Source of the DNA: Pseudoxanthomonas sp. z9
GTDB taxonomy: Bacteria > Pseudomonadota > Gammaproteobacteria > Xanthomonadales > Xanthomonadaceae
Assembly (NCBI RefSeq): GCF_006542425.1
Contig: NZ_VFID01000007.1
Location: forward strand, 496,001 to 560,000
DNA length: 64,000 bases
Direction of reading: 5' to 3'
Shown: positions 35,430-43,804 of the stretch, one piece after another
How positions within the stretch are numbered: the first letter of the stretch is position 1
Layout of the letters: every line of letters starts with the position of its first letter
Translations under genes and position numbers: made by a program
Notes under the pieces: model-generated
Database searches by the model: none
What the model was told of the DNA's origin: nothing
Seen by the model: only the letters and a program-made list of their open reading frames with translations

Positions 35430-35939
35430 ATGGCTTCCATCGTTCCACCGCGCATCCGTTGGGCCGTTGACGGCCTGGGGCTGTCTTCATGGCATCGCGT
35501 GCTTGAAATCGGTTGCGGCAATGGCGCGTCCTGCACGCCGATTTGCGAACGGACAGGTATCGGCCAATATCTTGGAATCGATCGTTCGGAAAAGATGATC
35601 GCCGCAGCCCGACACCGCAATGCGGCCTGGATGGCAAGTGGCGTGGCGGTTTTCGAATGCATCGACGCAGCATTACTCGAAATTTCGGGTACATGCTTCG
35701 ACCGCATCCTGGCGATCAACGTCAACCTGTTCTGGCGGCAGGCCGACGCCACGCTGGAACGCCTGTATCCGCTGTTGGCACCGGAGGGACAGCTTCACCT
35801 GGTCTTCGAACCGCCCCGTGCCGCGCAGATAACCGATATCGCCCACGCCTGCATGCATAGTCTCTCGCTGTACGGCTTCCGGAGCTTCGTCCAGCGTCGC
35901 GAAGACAGATACTGGTGCGTGCAAGCCGTACATCGCTAG
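35430..35939 (+). CDS. Class I SAM-dependent methyltransferase
   Basis: Protein of 169 residues. SAM-binding motif I HRVLEIGCGNGASC and motif II region YLGIDRSEKMIAAA; the C-terminal part ends RREDRYWCVQAVHR. Short for the class, so substrate contacts are minimal and the substrate cannot be named. The start at 35430 has AGGAGG five bases upstream; upstream in-frame codons lack this. Confidence 0.87.
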   Translation: MASIVPPRIRWAVDGLGLSSWHRVLEIGCGNGASCTPICERTGIGQYLGIDRSEKMIAAARHRNAAWMASGVAVFECIDAALLEISGTCFDRILAINVNLFWRQADATLERLYPLLAPEGQLHLVFEPPRAAQITDIAHACMHSLSLYGFRSFVQRREDRYWCVQAVHR

Positions 35940-36015
35940 TCCCACACCACTTCCGGCCGACTCATCCGTCCGCACGAATTCATATTGGCGAACGGACATT
36001 TGTGTTCGGCAGCCG

Positions 36016-36462
36016 TCATTCGTGCTTGCTCGGCTTCATCTGCCCCGATACGACTTGCTCGACGAAGTCTACGATGTCGGCTACCGGGATGGTGAAAACT
36101 CCGCCCACGCCCGCGTCATAGGCTTCCCGCCAGAACTTGTAACCTTCCGAGATATCGGGGAGTTGCTCCTCGACACCCTGCAGTTGGATGACGCTCTCAT
36201 CCAGCGTTTTCTTTGAGACTGGCGCGTGCGGAAGCACGGTCTGCATCGCATTGGGTTCGAGCACGCTTCGCATCTTCAGATTGTCGACGTAGATATGAAA
36301 GATCCGGTCGCCCCGGGGCATGTCCTCGAATTTGACGATATGGACACGAGAAGCTTCTTCTCCCGGCCGCGTCTTGTAGGTCCAGATCTGTCCCGCCGCG
36401 TAGGTCTGGGCATTCGCGCCCAGCGATACCAACCCAAGCATCAGAAAAAAAGTCGCACGCAT
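36016..36462 (-). CDS. Secreted protein of unknown function
   Basis: Protein of 148 residues with a signal peptide (cut near GANA-QT). Mature part begins YAAGQIWTYKTRPGEE and has alternating beta and helical patterns. No domain recognised. Start taken at 36462, where the signal peptide begins MRATFFLML. Confidence 0.75.
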   Translation of the reverse strand: MRATFFLMLGLVSLGANAQTYAAGQIWTYKTRPGEEASRVHIVKFEDMPRGDRIFHIYVDNLKMRSVLEPNAMQTVLPHAPVSKKTLDESVIQLQGVEEQLPDISEGYKFWREAYDAGVGGVFTIPVADIVDFVEQVVSGQMKPSKHE

Positions 36463-36523
36463 CGTGATTCCCCCACGCACTCCATGAATGAATAGGACAG
36501 CTAACCCAATGCCGGGACAGCGC

Positions 36524-36895
36524 TCATCTTTCTTGCTTCATCCTTTGCCATGAACCGAAAACCCTGAATGCGAGAAGCAGAAAGAACGCGACCACCGCAA
36601 TCCTGAATACCCGTGTCGGTTGAGCCCCCGGGATTGGCAGGAAAGCCATTCCCAGCGCCCCCAGCGCGAACAGGCTCAGAACGACCAGCAATAGCCCGAC
36701 GGCGATGCGTTTCGAGAACGGCAGCGCGATTGCGGGCGCGGAAACGAACAGCAAGCCTGTCCCAACCACCCCGATGCCTGCCAGTCCTTCACGGACTCCT
36801 CCGGTTGCCGCGACACCCAAGAGCAAAAGCCCAAAGCACGCAAGAAGCGCGCCGGCAAGCAAGACGAACAATCGCAGCAGCCGTTGCCAAGGCAT
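36524..36895 (-). CDS. Hypothetical four-helix membrane protein
   Basis: Protein of 123 residues with four hydrophobic segments (about 6-28, 34-54, 58-82, 95-113) and a basic C-terminus. No family recognised. The start at 36895 is chosen because upstream residues in the open frame look non-coding. The 265-base gap to the decarboxylase gene holds no gene I can support. Confidence 0.65.
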   Translation of the reverse strand: MPWQRLLRLFVLLAGALLACFGLLLLGVAATGGVREGLAGIGVVGTGLLFVSAPAIALPFSKRIAVGLLLVVLSLFALGALGMAFLPIPGAQPTRVFRIAVVAFFLLLAFRVFGSWQRMKQER

Positions 36896-37160
36896 TCCAT
36901 TCCCCGATGACTGTTCCAGAATCGTCGCCGCGCCATGCCTGCTGGTCGGGCCATCCGCAAGCCTAAACGGATTCGTCCACACGGGACAGCGGCCTGCGTG
37001 TATCAACACCACCGTTCCCCGACCTGTTTGGCCTGTTCCCCCGACGAGACCGTCGCCGCGGAGCTGTGCCAGGGGCGCACTGCCGCACTTGCCCGCTGTC
37101 CGAGCACCCGGTTTGATCTGGATCAGGGGCAGCCGCGCCGCCTTGGCCTAGGCTCGCGCC

Positions 37161-39131
37161 ATGACCCACCCTGCCCAAGCCCCCTTTCCGGCGGGCGCCG
37201 ACGCCGAGGCCGAGCGCCGCCTGCTGGACGCCTGCTTCCTCGGCCCCTATGCCGAGAACGACACCCTGCTGGAGAAGCTGGTGGTGGAGTTCCTGCGCGA
37301 TCACGTGCACTGGCGGCGCAATTTCCATCCCGAGGATCCGCCGGCGATTCCCACCCGGGCGGCGCAGCATCCGCAGTACCAGGCGTTCGAAGCGCGCATG
37401 CGGCGCGAACTGCACCGGCTGTCGGCGGCGCTCAAGCATTCGGTGCCGTTCCACAGCCCGCGCTACATCGGCCACATGGCCTCGGATCTGCTGCTGCCCG
37501 GGCTGGCCGCGCAGATCCTGACCCTGCCCTACAACCCCAACAACGTCAGCGAGGACGCCGCGCCGGTGACGGTGCAACTGGAAGTGCAGGTCGGCCTGCA
37601 ACTGGCGCGCATGCTCGGCTATCCCGACGATCCGGCCCGCCCGGATTGCGCGTTCGGCCACCTGACTTCCGGCGGCACGCTAGCCAACTACCAGGCATTG
37701 CGGCTGGCGCTCGCGTTGAAGGCGTTTCCGGTCGCGCTGATCGCTGCCGGCGTACCCGATCTCGAACTGCCGGCCGACGACGCGCAGGCCTTCAACCTCG
37801 GTCCCGCGGGCGGCATCGTCCTGCTGGAACAGTGGCGCCGGTGGCTGGGCCAGCACCCGCCCGCCGAACAGGCGCGCTGGCGCGAACGGGTCGCGCAGGC
37901 GCGCATCGAGCAGCTCGGCCTGGTCGAATTTTTCCGCCGCCATCCGACCCTGCGGGTACCGCAGGTGCTCGCGCCGATCACCGCGCATTACTCCTGGAGC
38001 AAGGGCCTGAAGATGCTCGGCCTGGGCCGCGCGCAGTTGGCACTGCTGCCCACCCGCGACATGCGGCTGGATCCGGACGCGCTGGAGGAAACCCTGGAAA
38101 CCTGCCGGCGCGATGGACAACCGGTGCTGATGGCGGTGGCCGTGCTCGGCAGCACCGAGTACGGCACCATCGATCCGGTCGACGCGGTGGTCGCCGCGCG
38201 CGAGCGCTCGACCGCACGCGGCCTGGGTTTCAGCGTGCATGTCGATGCGGCCTGGGGTGGCTACCTGACCGCACTGTTCCGCGCGCCGGACGGTGGCCTG
38301 CGTTCACGGGAAGACATGCGCCGCGAATACCAGACGTTCCCGCAACCGGAAGTCCACGCCGCGTTCGCGGCGCTCGCCGATACCGATTCGGTGACGGTGG
38401 ACCCGCACAAGCTCGGCTACCTGCCCTATGGTGCGGGTGCCTTCATCTGCCGCGATCACCGCGCGATGGAGTTGTTGTCGGAACAGGCCGACTACGTGTT
38501 CCATCCCGAGGCGCAGGACGACTACCTGTCGCGCTACCGGCAACTGGGCCAGTTCATCCCGGAAGGATCCAAGCCCGGCGCCGCCGCGGCGGCGGTCTAC
38601 GTCACCCACCGGGTGTTGCCGCTGGATCACGCGAACTTCGGCCTGATGCCGCGGCAGACCGTGCTGGCCACCGAGGCATTCCTGGCACGCGCGCGGCGAT
38701 TCGCCGACGACATGGCCGGACGGGTCACTGCCATGGTGCCATTCCCGCCGGACAGCAACCTGGTCTGCCTGGCACTCAATCCGCAGGGCAACCGAGGACT
38801 GGCGCAGGCCAACGCGTTCGTCCGCCGCCTGCACGATCAGCTGCGCTGCGATACCCGCCAGCCGCTGCAGGTGAAGCAATTCTTCGCCTCCATGACCACG
38901 TTGCGGCATTCGGTCGTCGGCGAAGCGCAGATGCAGCGCATCCTGGCCGGACTCGGCATCGACCCCGCGACGATCGGCCATACCGATGACACCGATCGCG
39001 TGGTGATCCTGCGGCACACGCTGATGAATCCCTACCTCATCGACCACGAGAACGGCATCAGCTACATCGATCGCTACTTCGACTATCTGGCCACGCACCT
39101 GCATGCGTTGGCCGGGGGCGTCGCCGCATGA
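37161..39131 (+). CDS. Group II pyridoxal-phosphate-dependent decarboxylase
   Basis: Protein of 656 residues, of the length and layout of the larger tyrosine decarboxylase-like branch of the glutamate/aromatic amino-acid decarboxylase family. Motifs: YNPNNVSEDAAPVTVQLE, FGHLTSGGTLANYQAL, HVDAAWGGY, and the PLP lysine in VTVDPHKLGYLPYG. The substrate (tyrosine, glutamate or another amino acid) cannot be settled by eye. It is followed with a four-base overlap by a DGC-domain protein, an unusual partner. Confidence 0.92.
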   Translation: MTHPAQAPFPAGADAEAERRLLDACFLGPYAENDTLLEKLVVEFLRDHVHWRRNFHPEDPPAIPTRAAQHPQYQAFEARMRRELHRLSAALKHSVPFHSPRYIGHMASDLLLPGLAAQILTLPYNPNNVSEDAAPVTVQLEVQVGLQLARMLGYPDDPARPDCAFGHLTSGGTLANYQALRLALALKAFPVALIAAGVPDLELPADDAQAFNLGPAGGIVLLEQWRRWLGQHPPAEQARWRERVAQARIEQLGLVEFFRRHPTLRVPQVLAPITAHYSWSKGLKMLGLGRAQLALLPTRDMRLDPDALEETLETCRRDGQPVLMAVAVLGSTEYGTIDPVDAVVAARERSTARGLGFSVHVDAAWGGYLTALFRAPDGGLRSREDMRREYQTFPQPEVHAAFAALADTDSVTVDPHKLGYLPYGAGAFICRDHRAMELLSEQADYVFHPEAQDDYLSRYRQLGQFIPEGSKPGAAAAAVYVTHRVLPLDHANFGLMPRQTVLATEAFLARARRFADDMAGRVTAMVPFPPDSNLVCLALNPQGNRGLAQANAFVRRLHDQLRCDTRQPLQVKQFFASMTTLRHSVVGEAQMQRILAGLGIDPATIGHTDDTDRVVILRHTLMNPYLIDHENGISYIDRYFDYLATHLHALAGGVAA

Positions 39132-39505
39132 GCCGGGCCTTGCCGCTGGTCTATTCCTGCTCGGGCTGCTCCAGCGCCGCCCAGATGGCCAACCAGCTGG
39201 CGCTGTGGCTGGACCGCGAAGGCGAAGCCGAGATGTCCTGCATCGCCGGCGTCGGCGGCGGGGTGACCGGACTGGTGAGGACGGCGCAGGCCGGGCGGCC
39301 GATTCTCGCCCTGGACGGCTGCGTCCTGCACTGCGTGAAGGCCTGCCTGGCCAACGCCGGCGTGCGTGCGGATCTGCACGTCACCCTGTCGGAGCACGGC
39401 GTCAGGAAGCGGCGACACGCGGACTTCGATCCCGGCCAGGCGCGCGCCGTCTACCTCCAGGCGGTACTGCCGCCGCTGCGCGCGCTCGGGCCCGGCTCCC
39501 GATGA
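39128..39505 (+). CDS. DGC-domain putative zinc-binding protein
   Basis: Protein of 125 residues rich in conserved cysteines: YSCSGCSSAAQMANQLALWL near the N-terminus, MSCIAGVGGG, and LDGCVLHCVKACL. This is the DGC (putative zinc-binding) pattern, function unknown. It overlaps the decarboxylase stop (ATGA), so the two are probably translated together. Confidence 0.85.
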   Translation: MSRALPLVYSCSGCSSAAQMANQLALWLDREGEAEMSCIAGVGGGVTGLVRTAQAGRPILALDGCVLHCVKACLANAGVRADLHVTLSEHGVRKRRHADFDPGQARAVYLQAVLPPLRALGPGSR

Positions 39506-39689
39506 GCTGACCGCCCCCCCACCAGCCGACCTGCCCGGGTCGCAGGCGGGCACCGGCCCGGCCCGGTATCCGGGACGGCCGCCGGTCAGCGCGGGTCCGG
39601 TCGAGGCCGGTTCCGGGGGCGGGCCGCCCAGGCGACGGGCGGCGGGTCGCCCCGACCGTGTAAAATGTGCGTTTTTTCAGCCTCATCGA

Positions 39690-40424
39690 ATGTTGGAAGC
39701 CTCCCCACGGGCGGCGATTCGTGGCCCGACGTTCATCCGTCTGCTGGCCCGCCTGACGGCCACGGACGTCCCCTCGCCCACGCAACCGCTGTCGGACCGG
39801 CTGAGCCACTGGATCGACTGGACCCACGCCGTCGCCCTGTCCACCGCGCTAGACAGCCGGCCCCAGTCCGATCCGCTCGCCGACCCTTTCGCCGAACCCG
39901 CTTCGGCCGAAGCCGTGGAAGCGGACTGCGCCCGCGTGCGCGCCGCGTTGACCCGTGCCATCCACGAAGACCCCGCCTTCGATCCCGCCGCCCGGCGCGG
40001 CGGCTTGGAGGATTCCCCGGATTACCTGTTCTTCCGCCAGCGCTACCTGTTCCTGCAACAGTCCATGGACACCGCCATCGGGCTTCTGCGGTCCCGCCTG
40101 CGCGACGCACTGGCGCCGCGTTCGACGGAACTGGCGCGCCTGGCCGCCGTCGACGCGACGATGGAACGCGCGCTGGCCCGCCGCGAACGCCGGCTGCTGG
40201 CCGCCGCGCCCGCGCTGCTCGGTCCCCATTTCGAACGCCTGCGCGCCAACGCGTCGGCAACTTCCCCTTCATCCAACGAACCAGGCGAGCCCGCGACCGT
40301 TTCGGACGCGTGGCTGGACAGCTTCCGCAGGGACATGCGGAACCTGCTGCTCGCCGAACTGGATGTCCGCCTGCAACCGGCCGAGGGCCTGCTCTCGGCC
40401 CTTCGCACCCACCTGCCTGGATAA
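39690..40424 (+). CDS. DUF3348 protein, first gene of a motor-like operon
   Basis: Soluble, mostly helical protein of 244 residues with no signal peptide or membrane segment. The N-terminal part (LTATDVP, LSHWIDWTHAVALSTAL) and central YLFFRQRYLFLQQSMD region fit the DUF3348 family. TAAAAT at 39661-39666 may be a -10 element. It ends one base before the next gene. By position it is a cytoplasmic partner of the DUF802/OmpA membrane pair; no biochemical function is known to me. Confidence 0.85.
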   Translation: MLEASPRAAIRGPTFIRLLARLTATDVPSPTQPLSDRLSHWIDWTHAVALSTALDSRPQSDPLADPFAEPASAEAVEADCARVRAALTRAIHEDPAFDPAARRGGLEDSPDYLFFRQRYLFLQQSMDTAIGLLRSRLRDALAPRSTELARLAAVDATMERALARRERRLLAAAPALLGPHFERLRANASATSPSSNEPGEPATVSDAWLDSFRRDMRNLLLAELDVRLQPAEGLLSALRTHLPG

Positions 40425-40425
40425 C

Positions 40426-42522
40426 ATGCTCAGAAACCTGCTCGCTCCCGTCCTCTTTCTCGCCGGTCTGGCCGCTGTCTGCTGGATTGCGGTGGGTTAT
40501 GTCGGCGCCAACCCGCTGGCCCTGTCCGTCACCCTGCTGATCGGCGCCTGCTATGTCGTCGGCGGATGGGAGCTGTACCGCTACCGGCAGGCCACCGCCA
40601 CCCTCGCCGGCGCCGTCGCCGATCTGTCCGCGCCGCCGGCCGCGCTGGCCGACTGGCTGGCACGCCTGCATCCCTCGCTGCGCAATCCGGTGCGCCTGCG
40701 CATCGAAGGCGAGCGTGCCGCGCTGCCGGCGCCGTCGCTCACGTCTTACCTGGTCGGACTGCTGGTGCTGCTCGGCATGCTCGGCACCCTGCTCGGCATG
40801 ATGACCACCCTGCGCGGTACCGGCATGGCGCTGGAAAGCGCGGCGGATCTGCAGGCCATCCGCGAATCGCTGGCCGCGCCGGTCAAAGGTCTGGGCTTCG
40901 CCTTCGGCACCTCGATTGCCGGCGTCGCCGCCTCGGCCATGCTCGGCCTGCTGGCGGCGCTGTGCCGGCGGGAACGCCAGTTGGCGGTGCAGTCGCTGGA
41001 CGCGGGCATCGCCTCCGCCCTGCGCGTGCACTCGCAGGCGCACCAGCGTGAGGAAGCCTTCCGCCTGCTGCAGCGGCAGACCGACGCGATGCCCGCGCTC
41101 GTCGATCGCCTGGAAGCGATGATGGCCGCGCTGGAGCAGCAGAGCCGCGCCGCCAACGATCAGTTGCAGGCCCGCCAGGATGCGTTCCACGAGCGCACCG
41201 AGGCCGTGCACGCGCGCCTCGCCGCCTCGGTGGAGACCTCGCTGAAGGAAAGCGTCGGCGAAAGCGCGCGCGCCGCCAGCGCGGCGCTGCAACCGATCAT
41301 GGAAACCACCCTGTCGGCGATCGCGCGCGAGACCACCACCCTGCATGGCGCTCTCAACCAGGCCGTGCAACAGCAACTGGACGGGCTGTCGTCCGGCTTC
41401 GCCACCACCACCACCACGGTCGCCGATCTGTGGCGGCAGGCACTGGCCGAGCAGCGCGCGTCCAACGGTACGCTGGTGCAGGATCTGCGCGGTTCGCTGG
41501 ACCGCTTCGCCGGCACGTTCGAACAGCGTTCGGCCGAACTGCTGGAAAACGTCTCCGCGCGCTTCGACTCCGCCAACGGCGCCGCCGCGCAGGCCTGGAA
41601 CGACACCGCGTCGCGACAGGCCGCCGCCAACGAGGAACTGGCCACGCGCAACCAGCAGGCGCTCACCGCCGCCGCCGCTGCCTTCGAACAGCACGCCGCT
41701 TCGCTGGTCGACCGGATGCAGCAGTCGCACGCGGATCTGCAGACCGCGCTGGAAGCGCGCGACCAGCAGCGTCTGTCCGCCTGGAGCGACGCATTCGGCA
41801 CCCTGAGCGATGCGCTGGGCCAGCGCTGGGAACAGGCCGGCGAACAGGCCGCCGGCCGGCAGCAGGCCATCTGCGACACCCTCGCCGCCACCGCGCAGGA
41901 CATCTCCGCGCAGACACAGGCGCATGCGCGTGACACCATCGCCGAGATCTCGCGGCTGGTGCAGGCCGCGTCGGAAGCACCGAAGGCCGCCGCCGAAGTC
42001 ATCGCCGAACTGCGCCAGAAGCTCTCCGACAGCATGGTCCGCGACACCACCATGCTGGAGGAACGCAGCCGCCTGCTGGAAACCCTGCAGACCCTGCTGG
42101 ACGCGGTCAACCACGCCTCCACCGAACAGCGCACCGCGATCGATGCGCTGGTCACCACCTCGGCGGATCTGCTGGATCGGGTCGGCACCCGCTTCACCGA
42201 CCACATCGAGGCGGAAACCGGCCGGCTCGGCGACGCCGCCAGCCAGATCAGCGCCGGCGCGGTCGAAGTCGCCAGCCTGGGCGACGCCTTCGGCGCGGCC
42301 GTGCAGCAGTTCGGCGACTGGAACGATCGCCTGGTCGAACGCCTGCAGGGCGTCGAGAACGCGTTGGACAAGTCGCTCGCCCGCAGCGACGAACAGCTCG
42401 CCTACTACGTCGCGCAGGCGCGCGAAGTCATCGACCTGAGCATGCTGGCGCAGCGCCAGATCATCGAGGATCTGCAGCAGTTGGCAGGTCGCCGGGCAGA
42501 CGCTGAAACGGAAGCCGCATGA
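40426..42522 (+). CDS. DUF802 protein: ZorA/MotA/ExbB-like membrane subunit with long coiled tail
   Basis: Protein of 698 residues. Hydrophobic helices at about 5-24, 30-48, 105-128 and 155-180. The last two carry the ExbB/TolQ/MotA-type patterns LGMLGTLLGMMTTL (residues 116-129) and APVKGLGFAFGTSIAG (151-166). Residues ~181-698 are an almost unbroken helical, Ala/Gln/Glu-rich coiled region, predicted cytoplasmic, as in ZorA of Zorya defence systems. It overlaps the MotB/OmpA-like gene by four bases. No Zorya helicase or nuclease gene is near. Motor function is inference from architecture. Confidence 0.88.
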   Translation: MLRNLLAPVLFLAGLAAVCWIAVGYVGANPLALSVTLLIGACYVVGGWELYRYRQATATLAGAVADLSAPPAALADWLARLHPSLRNPVRLRIEGERAALPAPSLTSYLVGLLVLLGMLGTLLGMMTTLRGTGMALESAADLQAIRESLAAPVKGLGFAFGTSIAGVAASAMLGLLAALCRRERQLAVQSLDAGIASALRVHSQAHQREEAFRLLQRQTDAMPALVDRLEAMMAALEQQSRAANDQLQARQDAFHERTEAVHARLAASVETSLKESVGESARAASAALQPIMETTLSAIARETTTLHGALNQAVQQQLDGLSSGFATTTTTVADLWRQALAEQRASNGTLVQDLRGSLDRFAGTFEQRSAELLENVSARFDSANGAAAQAWNDTASRQAAANEELATRNQQALTAAAAAFEQHAASLVDRMQQSHADLQTALEARDQQRLSAWSDAFGTLSDALGQRWEQAGEQAAGRQQAICDTLAATAQDISAQTQAHARDTIAEISRLVQAASEAPKAAAEVIAELRQKLSDSMVRDTTMLEERSRLLETLQTLLDAVNHASTEQRTAIDALVTTSADLLDRVGTRFTDHIEAETGRLGDAASQISAGAVEVASLGDAFGAAVQQFGDWNDRLVERLQGVENALDKSLARSDEQLAYYVAQAREVIDLSMLAQRQIIEDLQQLAGRRADAETEAA

Positions 42523-43181
42523 GCGCGGACATCGAGGCCGAGGTCGAATCGAGTACACCGATCTGGGCCGCCTTCGGCGACCTGATGTCGGTGCTGCTGG
42601 GCGTGTTCGTGCTGATCCTGGTCGGCGTGATCGGCGCGCAGATGCAGCTGTCGCACCGGCTGGACGAGGAAGTCCGCCAGCGCCAGCTCGAGTCGCAGCG
42701 GCGCAAGGCGCTGGAACAGGCGCTGGCGGTGCCGCTGGCCGAAGGCCGGGTGACCCTGGTCGATGGCCGCATCGGCATCCGCGGCAGCGTGCTGTTCGCG
42801 TTGAACTCGGATCAATTGCAACCCGAAGGCCAGGCGCTGCTGAAGAGCCTGGCCGGACCACTGGCCGACTACCTGCGCGCGCGCGACGAGATCCTGATGG
42901 TCAGCGGCTTCACCGACGACCGCCAGGTGCGCGACGGCAACCGCCAGTTCCTCGACAACTGGGACCTGTCGGCCAATCGCGCGCTCACCGTGACCCGCAC
43001 CCTGATCGCCGAGGGCGTGCCCGCGTCGTCGGTGTTCGCCGCGGCGTTCGGATCCGAACAGCCGGTCAGCTCCAACGCCAGCGAGGAAGGCCGCGCGCGC
43101 AACCGGCGCGTGGAAATCGCACCGATGCCGCGGCCGAAGGCCGCCGCCGCCGCCGCACCCGATCGCGCGCATGAGCGATAA
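42519..43181 (+). CDS. OmpA-domain MotB/ZorB-like stator protein
   Basis: Protein of 220 residues. A short cytoplasmic N-terminus is followed by one membrane helix with the membrane-embedded Asp of the MotB/ZorB kind (WAAFGDLMSVLLGVF, D21), then a coiled linker (about 45-75) and a C-terminal OmpA-like peptidoglycan-binding domain (about 80-205: VSGFTDD, LSANRALTVTRTL, EEGRARNRRVEI). The product pairs naturally with the DUF802 protein as an ion-driven motor. ATGA overlap with the preceding gene; 11-base overlap with the next. Confidence 0.9.
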   Translation: MSADIEAEVESSTPIWAAFGDLMSVLLGVFVLILVGVIGAQMQLSHRLDEEVRQRQLESQRRKALEQALAVPLAEGRVTLVDGRIGIRGSVLFALNSDQLQPEGQALLKSLAGPLADYLRARDEILMVSGFTDDRQVRDGNRQFLDNWDLSANRALTVTRTLIAEGVPASSVFAAAFGSEQPVSSNASEEGRARNRRVEIAPMPRPKAAAAAAPDRAHER

Positions 43182-43764
43182 CGGCGACCATTTCCCGACA
43201 CCCACGCCCGTCCGGCAGTTGCTGGCCGAGGCGCTGGCGCGTCGTGCCGGCGAGCACGGCGATGCCGTGCGACAGCGGCTCGAAGCGCGACTGGCGACGC
43301 TGCGCGACAGCGACGACCAGACGCGCCGCGTTGCCGCCGTCGCCGCCCCGCCGGCGGGCAGCGCGTTGCGTGAACTGCTCGACCACATCGCCGGACAGGC
43401 CGCCGTGCGCGACAGCGAGCAGCTGGCGGCCGGTGATTCGCCACGCCCCTCCTACCCGGAAGTGGCGCAACTGGAAGACGCCCGCCGGCGCTGGTCGCGG
43501 ATCCGCGCCGAGAGCCAGCTGCGCGAATCGCTGGAAGCCGCGCCGGCCGACGCCGGCCCGCTCAATTCCGGCCGGCTGGTGCATCGTTCGATCACCCTGA
43601 TGCGCGAACAATCGCCCGGCTACCTGCAATCGTTCCTGTCCTACCTCGACGCGTTGGCCTGGCTGGAGCAGATGAGCGACGGCGGCCTGCTCGCGACCGC
43701 AGAAGCACCGCGCGCCGCCACCGAGACCAAGCGCCCCCGCAAGCCGCGCAAGCGTCGCGAATAG
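43171..43764 (+). CDS. DUF2894 protein, last gene of the motor-like operon
   Basis: Soluble helical protein of 197 residues with a C-terminal Lys/Arg-rich tail (KRPRKPRKRRE). The central SGRLVHRSITLMREQSPGYL and FLSYLDALAWLEQM regions fit DUF2894. No signal peptide or enzyme motif. It starts inside the OmpA-like gene, so the four genes from 39690 form one translational unit. The basic tail might bind nucleic acid or the membrane surface. Confidence 0.85.
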   Translation: MSDNGDHFPTPTPVRQLLAEALARRAGEHGDAVRQRLEARLATLRDSDDQTRRVAAVAAPPAGSALRELLDHIAGQAAVRDSEQLAAGDSPRPSYPEVAQLEDARRRWSRIRAESQLRESLEAAPADAGPLNSGRLVHRSITLMREQSPGYLQSFLSYLDALAWLEQMSDGGLLATAEAPRAATETKRPRKPRKRRE

Positions 43765-43804
43765 CGCTGTTCCAGCCTCCCCGCGCTGCTGATGCGGACG
43801 CCGG

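Noticed and set aside
39690-43764. Complete Zorya defence system
   Set aside because: The ZorA/ZorB-like pair is present, but no ZorC, helicase-nuclease ZorD or HNH ZorE gene is adjacent.
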